From: Pavlovales sp. CCMP2436
Taxonomy: Eukaryota > Haptophyta > Pavlovophyceae > Pavlovales
Reading direction: 5' to 3'
NCBI GenBank assembly: GCA_026770615.1
Contig: MU631526.1
Location: 108,190 to 132,203, forward strand
Length of the DNA: 24,014 nucleotides
The notes beneath the pieces were generated by a model that ran no database searches, was not told the origin of the DNA, and was given only the letters and a program-made list of their open reading frames with translations. Below are positions 9,389 through 17,420 of the stretch, piece after piece. A program made the translations under genes and the position numbers. Numbering within the stretch: position 1 is the first letter of the stretch; each line of letters opens with the position of its first letter.

Positions 9389-10078
9389 ATGGCGACCGGC
9401 AACGCTATATTGCGCCAGCTCCGGTCCCACCAAGTGTGCCCACCGCCAGCGTCGGCCGGCAGCGCTGCCGGCAGCGCTCTTGCCGGCTGCTCAAGCGGGG
9501 CGAATATCCGGGGTTGTGTGTGCTCTGCCTCGCTCTGCTGCACACTCGGTGGTGACGCTGCAGCCGTCTAGGTCGAGGAGCTCATTGCAGAGAATGAGGG
9601 CGCTATATCACTCGTGCGCGTCGGCTGCAGCCACCTCTGTGACAAGGCGCCGGTCGCGCACATTATCATCGAGCAAGCGAGCGGCGAGCGCAGAGGCTCT
9701 TTGGAGTGCGTCGATGGCCCGGCGCAATGCGCGAAGGTGCTCGACGGGGCGCTTGTGCAGGCCGGGGTGTCGTCGCAGGCTCGCTCTGCGCTTTCGGGAG
9801 TCGACGGCCTGATGTTTAGACGAGCGGCAGGGGTGCGCTGGGAAGCTCTGCGAGACCTCAGCCGAGCACGCGACGAACGATCACGCCGCACCGGCCTTGC
9901 TCGCCTCGAGGAAAGTATTGCCGCGAAGCTGCTCGCGCCTGGGTCCGACGCTGGAAAGCTGGCGCGCACCAAGCGGCGGGCTGCCCGGCTTCGCGAGCGA
10001 TTTGCGATCGCTCCGCCGAGCCCAGAGAAGGGCCCTCCGCCGGCCGACATTCGGCGAGAGGACAACACCACTGTATGA
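9389..10078 (+). CDS. Unrecognised ORF with one in-frame TAG (possible intron or pseudogene)
   Basis: I do not recognise this protein. The plus frame stays open from upstream of the ATG at 9389 ('MATGNAILRQLRSHQ') to TGA 10076-10078, apart from a TAG at 9569-9571. The second part (9614 onward) has a coding look: 'VGCSHLCDKAPVAHIIIEQ', 'CAKVLDGALVQAGVSSQARSA', and an Arg/Ala/Glu-rich helical C-terminus ('RDLSRARDERSRRTGLARLEES', 'KLARTKRRAARLRERF'). The TAG could be the AG end of an intron: 'GTCTAG|GTCGAG' follows a pyrimidine-containing stretch, and 'GCTGCAG' a little upstream is another possible acceptor. If there is no intron, the gene is broken. The opposite strand is also open in places, as expected for GC-rich DNA. 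LINE B ends just upstream on the opposite strand. Confidence 0.4.
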
Positions 10079-10111
10079 GCGCCTTTGTTCGGTGCGTTGG
10101 TAGACTTCAAC

Positions 10112-10143
10112 AGAATCAGATTCAGAGAGCATAATCTGATTCT
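10112..10143. repeat. Hairpin after the 9389-10078 ORF
   Basis: AGAATCAGATT (10112-10122) pairs perfectly with AATCTGATTCT (10133-10143) around a 10-base loop. It lies 34 bases after the ORF stop, so it may belong to its 3' UTR. Confidence 0.6.
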
Positions 10144-10240
10144 TAATGTAATACGTTGTATCAGCGAGATATCTGCTGTCAAGTGTCATCTCCAGGAATC
10201 TCCCAAGCTGCGACAAGCTTGTGCACATTACTGTAAAAGC

Positions 10241-10299
10241 ACATTATCGAGAATAAATAGCCGGGGTCTATTTATCGAAAATAAATAGCCGCATAATGT
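10241..10299. repeat. Nested AT-rich inverted repeat
   Basis: ACATTAT (10241-10247) pairs with ATAATGT (10293-10299). Inside, ATAAATAG pairs with CTATTTAT around CCGGGGT. AATAAATAG occurs three times between 10250 and 10313. No gene is visible in 10079-10356. Confidence 0.55.
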
Positions 10300-10356
10300 T
10301 CAAAAATAAATAGACACTGATGAATTAATACCCAAATGATTTAGCGTCATGATTGA

Positions 10357-10776
10357 GGGTCGAAATCCGAATTAGTGGCCAGTCCGGGGGGAAATCGCGA
10401 AAAAATCCGGTGAAAATCCTCCGGAGCAACTCACGAACCGGAGGTGGTGCACAAAAGTTAGTTGCAGATTCGTGAATGGAGCGCTGCCCCATTCACGAAT
10501 CTGCAACTAACTTTTGTGCACCACTTCGGGAACCAATACTTTGTTTTCGCTTCCGAACGCTGAAAATCGGAAATTTTAGTTTCCTTTAGTATGTTGTCGA
10601 CCCCAGAGGCACACGAGAGGCACCCGAGGTGGGCTCCCACCGTCGAGGAGGACTCTATTCGACAACAGCTATCGACACTAAGCGCGCAGGGGCGAACGAT
10701 CTCTACTTCTTCGACCTGGCCACAGCTTTTCCCCCTCCCCAGTGCGGAATCGCACCACTAATTCGGATTTCGACCC
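10357..10776. mobile_element. MITE copy B, 420 bp, TSD TTGA
   Basis: Same element as 2762-3180 along its full length with scattered differences. It has the same GGGTCGAAATCC termini (22-bp inverted repeat) and the same central palindrome (10444-10524). TTGA flanks it at 10353-10356 and 10777-10780, a different 4-bp duplication from copy A, so both are independent insertions. No open frame of note. Confidence 0.93.
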
Positions 10777-10939
10777 TTGATTTAATAAATCGCCTCCTCG
10801 ATCCCGTGACAAAAGATAATCGTGAATAAATGATATGGATATCCATATAAATTTAGGCTCCATTTCAACCGTGTGACCCACCGTCGTTATGTGCAGGAAC
10901 TTAACTACACAGGATCGTGCAGGGAAATCCTCAGTTAAA

Positions 10940-10958
10940 ATCCGGTTGATAACCGGAT
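10940..10958 (-). other. Small hairpin downstream of the GST-like gene
   Basis: ATCCGGTT/AACCGGAT form an 8-bp perfect stem with a 3-base loop, starting about 20 bases after the gene's stop codon. This is likely 3'-UTR structure; its function is unknown. Confidence 0.5.
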
Positions 10959-10977
10959 GCCGGGATCATTAAAAATG

Positions 10978-12456
10978 CTAGTACAGGAGCTTGCCGCCGG
11001 TGAGCTCGGCCGAGTAGGCGTTGAGGTGCGCGCGCAGCTGCCGGGCGGCCGCGAACGACATATCGCGCGGTACACTGACTCGGTCGCGCAGGTAGGCGAG
11101 GGACTTGGCCACTTCCATGGCGGGCAGGCTCGAGCGCGGCGCCGCCGCCGCGTCCGGGCCGGCGACGAGCGCGTGGACGACGTGCCGCAGCGCCGCGTCC
11201 ACGACGGGCACCGCGTTCTCGTCGGGCGTTGCGCGCGGGTCGGCAAGCGGAGCGCCGAAGCGCTGGCCGGGGGTGCCGACTGCCCGCGCAGCGAACCGCG
11301 CGACCTTGAGGCCGTTGCGCATCAGCCGCTCAGCCGCCTCGAGGCGCGCGTCTGCGTCGCTCACCGCGGGGCTGATGGGTTCGAGCGCGTCGAGTCCCGC
11401 GGGCGGCAGCGGCAGCATCCAAGAGGTGCCGTCAGTCCCGTCAATCTGCCCGGCCATGCGCCGAGCGTCGGCGCCGCTCTGGACGCAACCGCCGATCTGC
11501 GGTGGCAGGGCCGTGACGTGCGTGTACGCGTCGCTCTTGATGCCAGCGTACCACTCCGTCTGCGTCTCGAGCGCCACGAACCAGCGGTCGAGCGCCTGCC
11601 AGCGCGGGTTGCCACGCACGCGCAGCCCCTTGTAGTAGGGCAGCGAGGCGGCCATGCGCTCGACGAAGGGGATGAAGAAGATGTCGACCATGGAGAGCGG
11701 GGCGCCGAGGAAGAAAGGTCCGCCGCTGCTCTGGAGGGCGTGATTGGTGCGGTCCATGACTGAGACGAAGCGCGCGGCCTCGTCTTGCCCAGTGCGCAGC
11801 CAGCCAAACCACGCAGAGAAGAGCGACCTCTCGAGGTCGAGCAACGTCTGGACCTTTGCGCTCTCGGGTGTCCCCTCCGCAGGCAGCATCGGGTGCTCGG
11901 TGAAGATCCGCTCGAGCGCGTACATGATGTCGTTACTCTCGGTGAGAACACGCCCATCGATCCGTGCGACGGGAATTCCACCGCCTGGAGAGAGAGCGCG
12001 GAAGGAGGCGGGCTTGTCGCCGTAGCAAGACATTGGGACCTTGGTCACGCGGTAGGGGATGCGCTTGGCCTCGAGCAGCATCCAGACCTTCTGGCAGTAG
12101 GGGCACCAGCCAGCCGTATCTCTGAAAAGCTCCACCCTAGGCTCCGTCCCCTCTGGGAGGTCGAACAGGCGGAGGCTAGCCTGGTGGTTCGCAGGACCTA
12201 GCCCCCGCTCCGCCTCGTCCCAGTGCTGACGAAAGCGCCCGCCGCCCGCGCCGCCGCTCAGTTCTCTCAGCGCATCCCAGGAGGGCGCCGCGTCGACGAC
12301 CGCCGCGTAGCGGTCTACCGCCTTGCTAGGTCCGTCAAAGAAGCCCATCCGAACGCTCGACGGGGCCGAGCGTCGGAAGATGGCACCGCGGCTCAGAGCG
12401 CCTACCCGGGCAGAGGCGAGCAGCAACAGCGCGACCCGAGATGTTGCAGAGCGCAT
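10978..12456 (-). CDS. GST-like thioredoxin-fold protein, probably plastid-targeted
   Basis: Intact, intronless frame of 492 residues starting at ATG 12456, stop TAG. Residues 1-20 form a signal peptide ('VALLLLASARVGA'), followed by a basic, Ser/Arg-rich segment ending near 'SSVRMGFFDG'. This is a bipartite leader as used for secondary plastids, and mature protein probably starts near residue 37. Residues 108-190 are a GST N-terminal, thioredoxin-fold domain with the redox motif CPYC (118-121, 'GWCPYCQKVWMLLEAK') and the conserved cis-Pro/ESNDI region ('GIPVARI', 'LTESNDIMYALE'). Residues 200-300 are an all-helical GST C-domain with 'FFLGAPLSMVDIFFIPFVERM' (248-268). Residues 310-492 extend beyond a normal ~220-residue GST with an unrecognised Ala-rich region. 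A glutathione-dependent thiol transferase or reductase activity in the plastid is the likely role. The CPYC motif is glutaredoxin-like; the exact substrate cannot be read from sequence. MITE copy B ends about 200 bases downstream. Confidence 0.85.
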   Translation of the reverse strand: MRSATSRVALLLLASARVGALSRGAIFRRSAPSSVRMGFFDGPSKAVDRYAAVVDAAPSWDALRELSGGAGGGRFRQHWDEAERGLGPANHQASLRLFDLPEGTEPRVELFRDTAGWCPYCQKVWMLLEAKRIPYRVTKVPMSCYGDKPASFRALSPGGGIPVARIDGRVLTESNDIMYALERIFTEHPMLPAEGTPESAKVQTLLDLERSLFSAWFGWLRTGQDEAARFVSVMDRTNHALQSSGGPFFLGAPLSMVDIFFIPFVERMAASLPYYKGLRVRGNPRWQALDRWFVALETQTEWYAGIKSDAYTHVTALPPQIGGCVQSGADARRMAGQIDGTDGTSWMLPLPPAGLDALEPISPAVSDADARLEAAERLMRNGLKVARFAARAVGTPGQRFGAPLADPRATPDENAVPVVDAALRHVVHALVAGPDAAAAPRSSLPAMEVAKSLAYLRDRVSVPRDMSFAAARQLRAHLNAYSAELTGGKLLY

Positions 12457-12537
12457 AGGCGAGCGCGGCTATCCCTTCTTAAGATGCTAGCTCGAGAGAG
12501 CGCCTTCTCGAGTCGCCACGCTGGAATTTAAACTTAC

Positions 12538-13359
12538 TTATATTTATGATAGGGATTCAAGCTGGCGTCTGACTGTTCTGAATGTTGTGCTGGTCTGAGC
12601 GCTGCGTCGCCCATTGCCTGCTGCGTGCCTTAGTCGGCTGCGCTGGCTTGGGAGCCACCGCGCGTGCCAATGGATCTCCGGTAGTGTGCCCGGGCAAGGG
12701 CGTTTAGGGAGATGATCTGCTGGTTGCTGTTGCGCGTGCCAATGGATATCCGGTAGTGTGCCCGGGCAAGGGCGTTTAGGGAGATGATCTGCTGGTTGCT
12801 GTTTGTCGTGTTCCCCCGCTGGGCAGCGATCGGGGCCAGCGCGCTCAAGCGCGCGAGCAGCAGCTGCACATGGCCGCGTGCCAAATATATATTATTCACA
12901 ATATTAATGGTATATAACCATATATTGCCAATTTATAGTTAGATATCGCAGCAGGCAATGGGCGACGCAGCGCTCAGTCGTAATAAAGTTATAACAGCGC
13001 CTGTCGTTATGTACGTTTGTAAAATATTATCGATATACATATCAACCTGTCCAATATTGGATATAACTATTTCGTAATGTCTCCAAATATTTATCGTATG
13101 GAATATATCTAATGTAAACGTTCGTCTAAACGTGCCCAAGCGACCAAATCGAACGCGCATATTTGTAGAATTAAATAAAGTAGACCAGCACAACATTCAG
13201 AACAGTTAGACGCCAGCTTGAATCCCTACCATAAATATATTACTGATCCAGCGTGGGAACACGACAAACAGCAACCAGCAGATCATCTCCCTAAACGCCC
13301 TTGCCCGGGCACACTACCGGAGATCCATCGGCACGCGCGGTGGCTCCCAAGCCAGCGCA
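12538..13359. mobile_element. Foldback element copy 1, right end lost in the assembly gap
   Basis: Nearly identical to 16314-17168. The left terminal inverted repeat (about 12538-12821) begins TATTTATGATAGGGATTC and contains an extra 72-bp tandem duplication. The right repeat starts at 13248 (CCAGCGTGGGAAC) and is cut by Ns at 13360, about 103 bases before its expected end. The interior (12822-13247) is AT-rich and has no convincing coding frame. The element is non-autonomous. Confidence 0.85.
12660..12803. repeat. 72-bp tandem duplication inside the left TIR of copy 1
   Basis: 12660-12731 (from GCGCGTGCCAATGGAT) is repeated at 12732-12803 with a single C/A difference. Copy 2 has one unit only. 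Confidence 0.95.
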
Positions 13360-13473
13360 NNNNNNNNNNNNNNNNNNNNNNNNNNNNNNNNNNNNNNNNN
13401 NNNNNNNNNNNNNNNNNNNNNNNNNNNNNNNNNNNNNNNNNNNNNNNNNNNNNNNNNNNNNNNNNNNNNNNNN
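13360..13473. other. Assembly gap (114 N)
   Basis: The run of Ns begins inside the right TIR of foldback copy 1. Assembly probably failed because the two TIRs and the second element copy are nearly identical. The true length and content are unknown. Confidence 0.99.
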
Positions 13474-13843
13474 TCATGGCGGAAGATCGACTCCTGGTTG
13501 CCTGTCCACGCTGCGGCGACGGCAATGTCGCCGTATGCGTCGAGGGGGCCTCCGCGCAGAGAGACGTTCAGCTGCTGTCCTACGAAGGGGGCACATGCAG
13601 GACTGTTGCCGGCGATATAACGCACGTAGCATTCGCGGAACTCTGCGGGGCACATGTTGGTCTTTTACCGCTGGGCTAGACAGTGAGGAAAGCACGCGGG
13701 TACTCATCAACAGCGCGGTAGACAATTGCCTCGCGCGAGCGCGGGCGGGGCATGGCTTCAATCCTGTCGTTCAGGCACTTGTGCTCCGACTCCTCAGTCT
13801 GGGCGGTAATGGCGTGCTGGAGCTTTTGAATGCCGGCGCCCAT
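13474..13843 (-). pseudogene. Retroelement-type ORF remnant
   Basis: Two adjoining minus-strand frames read as one decayed protein. The first is 13843 to about 13675, 'MGAGIQKLQHAITAQ...LNDRIEAMPRPRSREAIVYRAVDEYPRAFLTV', ending in TAG. The second is 13655 to the gap, 'AEFRECYVRYIAGNSPACAPFVG...LDAYGDIAVAAAWTGNQESIFRHD'. The end resembles a C-terminal pattern of some retroelement ORFs (D-x-Y-G-D-H ... C ... RHD), but the expected His and Cys are replaced (GDIAVAAA). The first frame is too short for ordinary ORF calling. The fragment is cut by the gap. Assignment is by eye and tentative; the plus strand also has an open frame here ('CPRCGDGN'), which I regard as a shadow. Confidence 0.4.
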
Positions 13844-13855
13844 AGAGGAGAAGGG

Positions 13856-13934
13856 TTGCGCAAGGGGGGGCCTGACGCGGGGGTTAGGCTGCCCTAATGG
13901 CAGCCTAACCCCCGCGTCAGGCCCCCTTGCGCAA
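13856..13934. repeat. Long GC-rich hairpin (about 37-bp arms)
   Basis: The arms start TTGCGCAAGG and end CCTTGCGCAA. The inner part GTTAGGCTGCC pairs with GGCAGCCTAAC around the loop CTAAT. The only defect is a run of seven G against five C. No gene overlaps it. It may be a small foldback insertion. Confidence 0.93.
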
Positions 13935-14127
13935 TATATGTAACTAGGGGGTTCGGGCTGGCGGTACGTTTCAAGTTAAAGTCAGGCTGAATATGCGACG
14001 TATCGAATTGCATACCCCCCCCCCCATCCAGTATGTGGACAACTAAGTTTCAATTATTAGTACGAGCCCCCGGGGCGCTGGCGGGTGTCTTGAAGGAACA
14101 TCATAACAGCATAACCATCGTGTCTTC
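13935..14127. other. Non-coding stretch with a poly-C run
   Basis: Nothing recognisable apart from eleven C at 14015-14025. Confidence 0.6.
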
Positions 14128-14499
14128 CTAATCATTACAACAGCGACATGTCGAGCTGATGGGCAGGCGGCGAGTTAAAAGAGACCCAGACGAGCATCGC
14201 AAAGGTCGTATCGGCGAGCGACGAGCGCCGGCCGCGGGCTCGCGCTTGATGAGCGTGTTGCCACCCGCTCCCTCGCCTGCGCCACCGGCCGCGCGCTCGG
14301 AGCTGTCGCCCGCTACCTCGACTGCGCCGCCGGCCGTGCGCTCGGCGCTACCACCCACGCTTATCGCTCCAACGTTGTCATTGAGAGCGCTGGTCGAACA
14401 ACCTGCAATGGTCCAGGGGTTCGACTTGGAGACGACGGGCAACGCTTCTGGCTTGCACTTCCGGCCTGAGCCATCGCGCGAGCCACCGTGTCCACTCAT
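14128..14499 (-). CDS. Possible small ORF over a 45-bp tandem repeat (strand uncertain)
   Basis: The minus frame starts 'MSGHGGSRDGSGRKCKPE', which is like the Gly/Arg-rich start of some transposon-encoded DNA-binding proteins. It then has 'SSERAAGGAGEGAGG'-type repeats and ends with a Cys cluster (CRCC). The plus strand is open too (14159-14596, 'APPAARSELSPATSTAPPAVRS', basic C-terminus). The tandem repeat at 14261-14350 (period 45, 15 codons) keeps both strands open, so neither is secure. No function assigned. Confidence 0.22.
   Translation of the reverse strand: MSGHGGSRDGSGRKCKPEALPVVSKSNPWTIAGCSTSALNDNVGAISVGGSAERTAGGAVEVAGDSSERAAGGAGEGAGGNTLIKREPAAGARRSPIRPLRCSSGSLLTRRLPISSTCRCCND
14261..14350. 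repeat. 45-bp tandem repeat, two units
   Basis: 14261-14305 and 14306-14350 are diverged copies. In the plus frame they encode two 15-residue Pro/Ala/Ser units. Confidence 0.75.
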
Positions 14500-14802
14500 C
14501 GTGCCTGAGCTTACGCCCGGGCGCGTGCTTTTTGCCTGCAGAAACTTGACTTACGCCAAAAAAATTAAAGACCTAAAAAACTTAAAAAAGGCCTAATTTT
14601 TTTCTTCGCCTAGCCGGCGAGGCACGCCCGGGCGCTATTAGTATGCTAAAAGTCGGGTACACCCTTGAGGCCAAGGCAGCCTGTTCTACGCTAACAATCC
14701 TAAATTAATAATATTAACCGAGCTGCATGTACCACAAACCGAATTTAAGATGTACACTCAGTACACCCGTACACCGTAGTCCATACCTGTATAGCACTGT
14801 GT

Positions 14803-14857
14803 TCATGTGACGCCCCTTCTACCGCCTGGGGCGCAGTCTCTACTGTTTGCGTCCAGA
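14803..14857 (-). mobile_element. LINE A-family 3'-end fragment
   Basis: 'GACGCCCCTTCTACCGCCTG' followed by 'GGCGCAGTCTCT' matches the reverse complement of the LINE A 3' UTR (about 5925-5962), with a 7-base insertion before 'GCGTCCAG'. Similarity ends there. 14600-14802 upstream holds nothing I recognise. Confidence 0.6.
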
Positions 14858-15010
14858 CCGCCCCTGTCCCGGTTGCTTGGCGCGAGCCGCCACCGTTGGC
14901 GAGACTGCGACCGCGCGCCAAGTCGAGGTGCGCAACGCCGGATCCATATTCGGCATCGGCTCTGCAATCGGCATCGTCGTCGCACCCGCCCTGCTTTCAG
15001 ATTGCCCAGC

Positions 15011-15472
15011 CTAGAGCGGAACCTTCCTTGGCTGCGCTGCGGCCGCCTCGCCCTGCGCCGGCCACCCGTCGCGCGTCGTGTCCTCGCCCAGCGTCTGCCG
15101 GCGGTTGACGAACCAGCCGCCGAGTGTGGGCGGCTCTGGCAGGAGGCTGGCCTCGCCGTCCTCCTCATCCGTGGGCTTGGCGGGTTCCTCCGAGTCGTCG
15201 TCGGACCACCCGGCGCCCCGCTCGTGCCCGCTCGGGCCGCTCGCCGCCCGATCGAGCAGCGGTAGACTGACCGCCCCGATCACTGCGTCGTCCGCGGGCT
15301 CCTCGCTCGGCGAGCGTGCGCGCACGTGGCGAGCGCCGGCAGCTGGTCCGCCGCAAACTTTGGCGGCGTACAGGCGGTCAAAGGCGGGGCGCGGATCGAG
15401 CTCCGGCGTGATCAGGCGGAGCTGGACGCACTTGGCATAGATGCTGCTGAATTCGGCCTCCACCTCGTCCAT
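15011..15472 (-). CDS. Hypothetical acidic protein
   Basis: Not recognised. From ATG 15472 the frame gives 154 residues: a plausible folded start ('MDEVEAEFSSIYAKCVQLRLITPELDPRPAFDRLYAAKV'), then a low-complexity acidic/Ser region ('SDDDSEEPAKPTDEEDGEASLLPEPP') and 'LGGWFVNRRQTLGEDTTRDGW'. The frame is open upstream to 15736, but that part is Arg-rich and overlaps the opposite-strand gene, so I prefer the internal ATG. It is divergent to the coding-like stretch at 15611-16039, with about 140 bases between. The stop is TAG at 15011-15013. Confidence 0.4.
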   Translation of the reverse strand: MDEVEAEFSSIYAKCVQLRLITPELDPRPAFDRLYAAKVCGGPAAGARHVRARSPSEEPADDAVIGAVSLPLLDRAASGPSGHERGAGWSDDDSEEPAKPTDEEDGEASLLPEPPTLGGWFVNRRQTLGEDTTRDGWPAQGEAAAAQPRKVPL

Positions 15473-15610
15473 CGGGCGCGGTGCTCCCACCCACGACGTC
15501 GGTCGTTCCGCACGCCGTACAAACAGAGGAGGTGGGCTCGTCAAAAGGGAGCGGCCATCGTGCACTTCACACTTCTCCTTCTTCACGCGCCACTCAAAGC
15601 GCACTCGATT

Positions 15611-16039
15611 TAAATTTAATTGCTCTCCGCAAACGGGGCCCGCCCGTGCTGACCGACGCGCAGAAGTTGCTCCTACGCAATGCAGACTCTGTGCAGCCGA
15701 ACTACACGCTCCACGCGCTCTGCGGCGACGGCTCACACACCGCGGGCATCCAGCTTGTTGACGAGTGCTTGGTTCTAGACGCGGGCCGCTAGCTCAACAC
15801 GGGCAAGTTCTTGTCGGCACACCTCGTGCGGGCCGAGATGGCGTTTGAGGCGGTGCTCGCGTTCGAGGGCAACTCTGACCGCGCGTCCGTCCTCTTGCTG
15901 GGGCCCGCACAGAAAATCTGTCGGCCGGCGCAACGCCGGTACGAAGTGCCGTCTCGTCGGCATCTCGCTCTGCGGCGCCGAGGACCTGGGCATCGCGTTA
16001 ACCTACCCCTCCTGCGGCCGCGATCGGGTGGAACGTAAC
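15611..16039 (+). pseudogene. Unrecognised broken gene
   Basis: A protein-like frame reads 'KRGPPVLTDAQKLLLRNADSVQPNYTLHALCGDGSHTAGIQLVDECLVLDAG', hits TAG at 15790-15792, and continues in the same frame ('NTGKFLSAHLVRAEMAFEAVLAFEGNSDRASVLLLGP'). After a run of A near 15913 the plausible frame moves by one base ('VGRRNAGTKCRLVGISLCGAEDLGIALTYPSCGRD'). One stop and one frameshift suggest a dead or intron-bearing gene. No domain recognised; no clear start codon. It is preceded by 'ATTTAAATTTAA', also seen near 9080. Confidence 0.4.
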
Positions 16040-16313
16040 CCCCCAATCACTATGCTCCATTCAAATATTAATCATTATTCTCTATTCTGCTCCGGAGTCA
16101 CATTAGGCACGCGCAGCACAACTGTTCTGGATCGAAGTGTTGTGCTGGTCTGAGCGCTGCGTCGCCATTTGCCGGTTGGTGCGTACCTCATAGTTGGCTG
16201 CGCTTGATTACTATTGGACTCTACCAGCCGCGCGTGCCGATGGATCTCCGGTAGTGTACCCGCTTATATTATGCCAGTGACTGAACAACACCTGTTGAAC
16301 CATGCTGAGCCGC
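16040..16313. repeat. Diverged foldback-TIR fragment and tail repeat
   Basis: 16137-16262 is a diverged partial TIR ('TGTTGTGCTGGTCTGAGCGC', then 'GATCTCCGGTAGTGT'). 16273-16320 is the 48-base tail 'GCCAGTGACTGAACAACACC...GCCGCTAATATA', which recurs at 19141 and 19603. It joins directly onto foldback copy 2. Confidence 0.75.
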
Positions 16314-17168
16314 TAATATATTTATGATAGGGATTCAAGCTGGCGTCTGACTGTTCTGAATGTTGTGCTGGTCTGATCGCTGCGTCGCCCATTGCCTGCT
16401 ACGTGCCGTAGTCGGCTGCGCTGGCTTGGGAGCCACCGCGCGTGCCGATGGATCTCCGGTAGTGTGCCCGGGCAAGGGCGTTTAGGGAGATGATCTGCTG
16501 GTTGCTGTTTGTCGTGTTCCCACGCTGGGCAGCGATCGGGGCCAGCGCGCTCAAGCGCGCGAGCAGCAGCTGCACATGGCCGCGTGCCAAATATATATTA
16601 TTCACAATATTAATGGTATATAACCATATATTGCCAATTTATAGTTAGATATCGCAGCAGGCAATGGGCGACGCAGCGCTCAGTCGTAATAAAGTTATAA
16701 CAGCGCCTGTCGTTATGTACGTTTGTAAAATATTATCGATATACATATCAACCTGTCCAATATTGGATATAACTATTTCGTAATGTCTCCAAATATTTAT
16801 CGTATGGAATATATCTAATGTAAACGTTCGTCTAAACGTGCCCAAGCGACCAAATCGAACGCGCATATTTGTAGAATTAAATAAAGTAGACCAGCACAAC
16901 ATTCAGAACAGTTAGACGCCAGCTTGAATCCCTACCATAAATATATTACTGATCCAGCGTGGGAACACGACAAACAGCAACCAGCAGATCATCTCCCTAA
17001 ACGCCCTTGCCCGGGCACACTACCGGAGATCCATCGGCACGCGCGGTGGCTCCCAAGCCAGCGCAGCCGACTAAGGCACGCAGCAGGCAATGGGCGACGC
17101 AGCGCTCAGACCAGCACAACATTCAGAACAGTCAGACGCCAGCTTGAATCCCTATCATAAATATATTA
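16314..17168. mobile_element. Foldback element copy 2 (complete, 215-bp TIRs)
   Basis: 16314-16528 and 16954-17168 are near-perfect inverted repeats of 215 bases, starting TAATATATTTATGATAGGG. The interior has a second copy of the right-TIR end in direct orientation, split in two: 'GCAGCAGGCAATGGGCGACG...GCTCAG' (16654-16683) and 'ACCAGCACAACATTCAG...ACTGAT' (16888-16953). They are separated by about 204 AT-rich bases with no coding potential. Such long TIRs with no transposase mark a non-autonomous foldback-type DNA element. I see no clear target duplication. Confidence 0.88.
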
Positions 17169-17176
17169 CTGATCTT

Positions 17177-17286
17177 ATCAAGCTGGCGTCTGACTGGGTG
17201 CCACTAATATATTAATGATAGGGATTCAAGCTGGCGTCTGACTGTTCTGCCACTAATATATTACTGATAGGGATTCAAGCTGGCGT
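17177..17286. repeat. Three partial foldback-TIR ends in tandem
   Basis: 'TCAAGCTGGCGTCTGACTG' occurs at 17178. Two longer copies beginning 'GCCACTAATATATTA' lie at 17200-17248 and 17249-17286. All have the same orientation as the left TIR. Confidence 0.85.
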
Positions 17287-17420
17287 GCGCGACGGGGCCA
17301 GCCGTTGCGATTGCATCTTCCGCAGCCGCCTCTCCGACCTGCTCGACTACAGCCTCGGGTGTGTCAAAAAGTTCTAGTCCGGGGACTCCTGGTTGGTCCA
17401 AGCAGCGCGTGGAGCGGTAG
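17287..17420 (-). other. Short coding-like fragment
   Basis: The minus strand reads 'FYRSTRCLDQPGVPGLELFDTPEAVVEQVGEAAAEDAIATAGPVA' without a stop, between TIR scraps and AT-rich DNA. It is unrecognised and without a start; probably a relic of a mobile ORF. Confidence 0.25.

Noticed and set aside
10300..10340. Hammerhead-like 'CTGATGA' at 10317
   Set aside because: No GAAA core or flanking stems at the required positions.
10457..10640. 60-68-residue minus ORFs shared by both MITEs
   Set aside because: They are produced by the MITE sequence and its palindrome; too short and with lesions differing between copies.
10957..11763. Long plus-strand frame opposite the GST-like gene
   Set aside because: Shadow of a GC-rich gene; Arg/Val/Ala-rich with no motif.
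12630..13196. Small ORFs repeated identically in both foldback elements
   Set aside because: They lie in the TIRs and AT-rich interior and have no start or stop conservation beyond the repeat identity itself.
13484..13679. Plus-strand frame with 'CPRCGDGNVAVCVEG' as a zinc-ribbon protein
   Set aside because: The opposite strand reads a more protein-like retro-ORF remnant that continues past this frame; the Cys pair is probably a shadow of it.
14410..14430. tRNA B-box-like 'GGGGTTCGACTTGG'
   Set aside because: No A box or cloverleaf around it.
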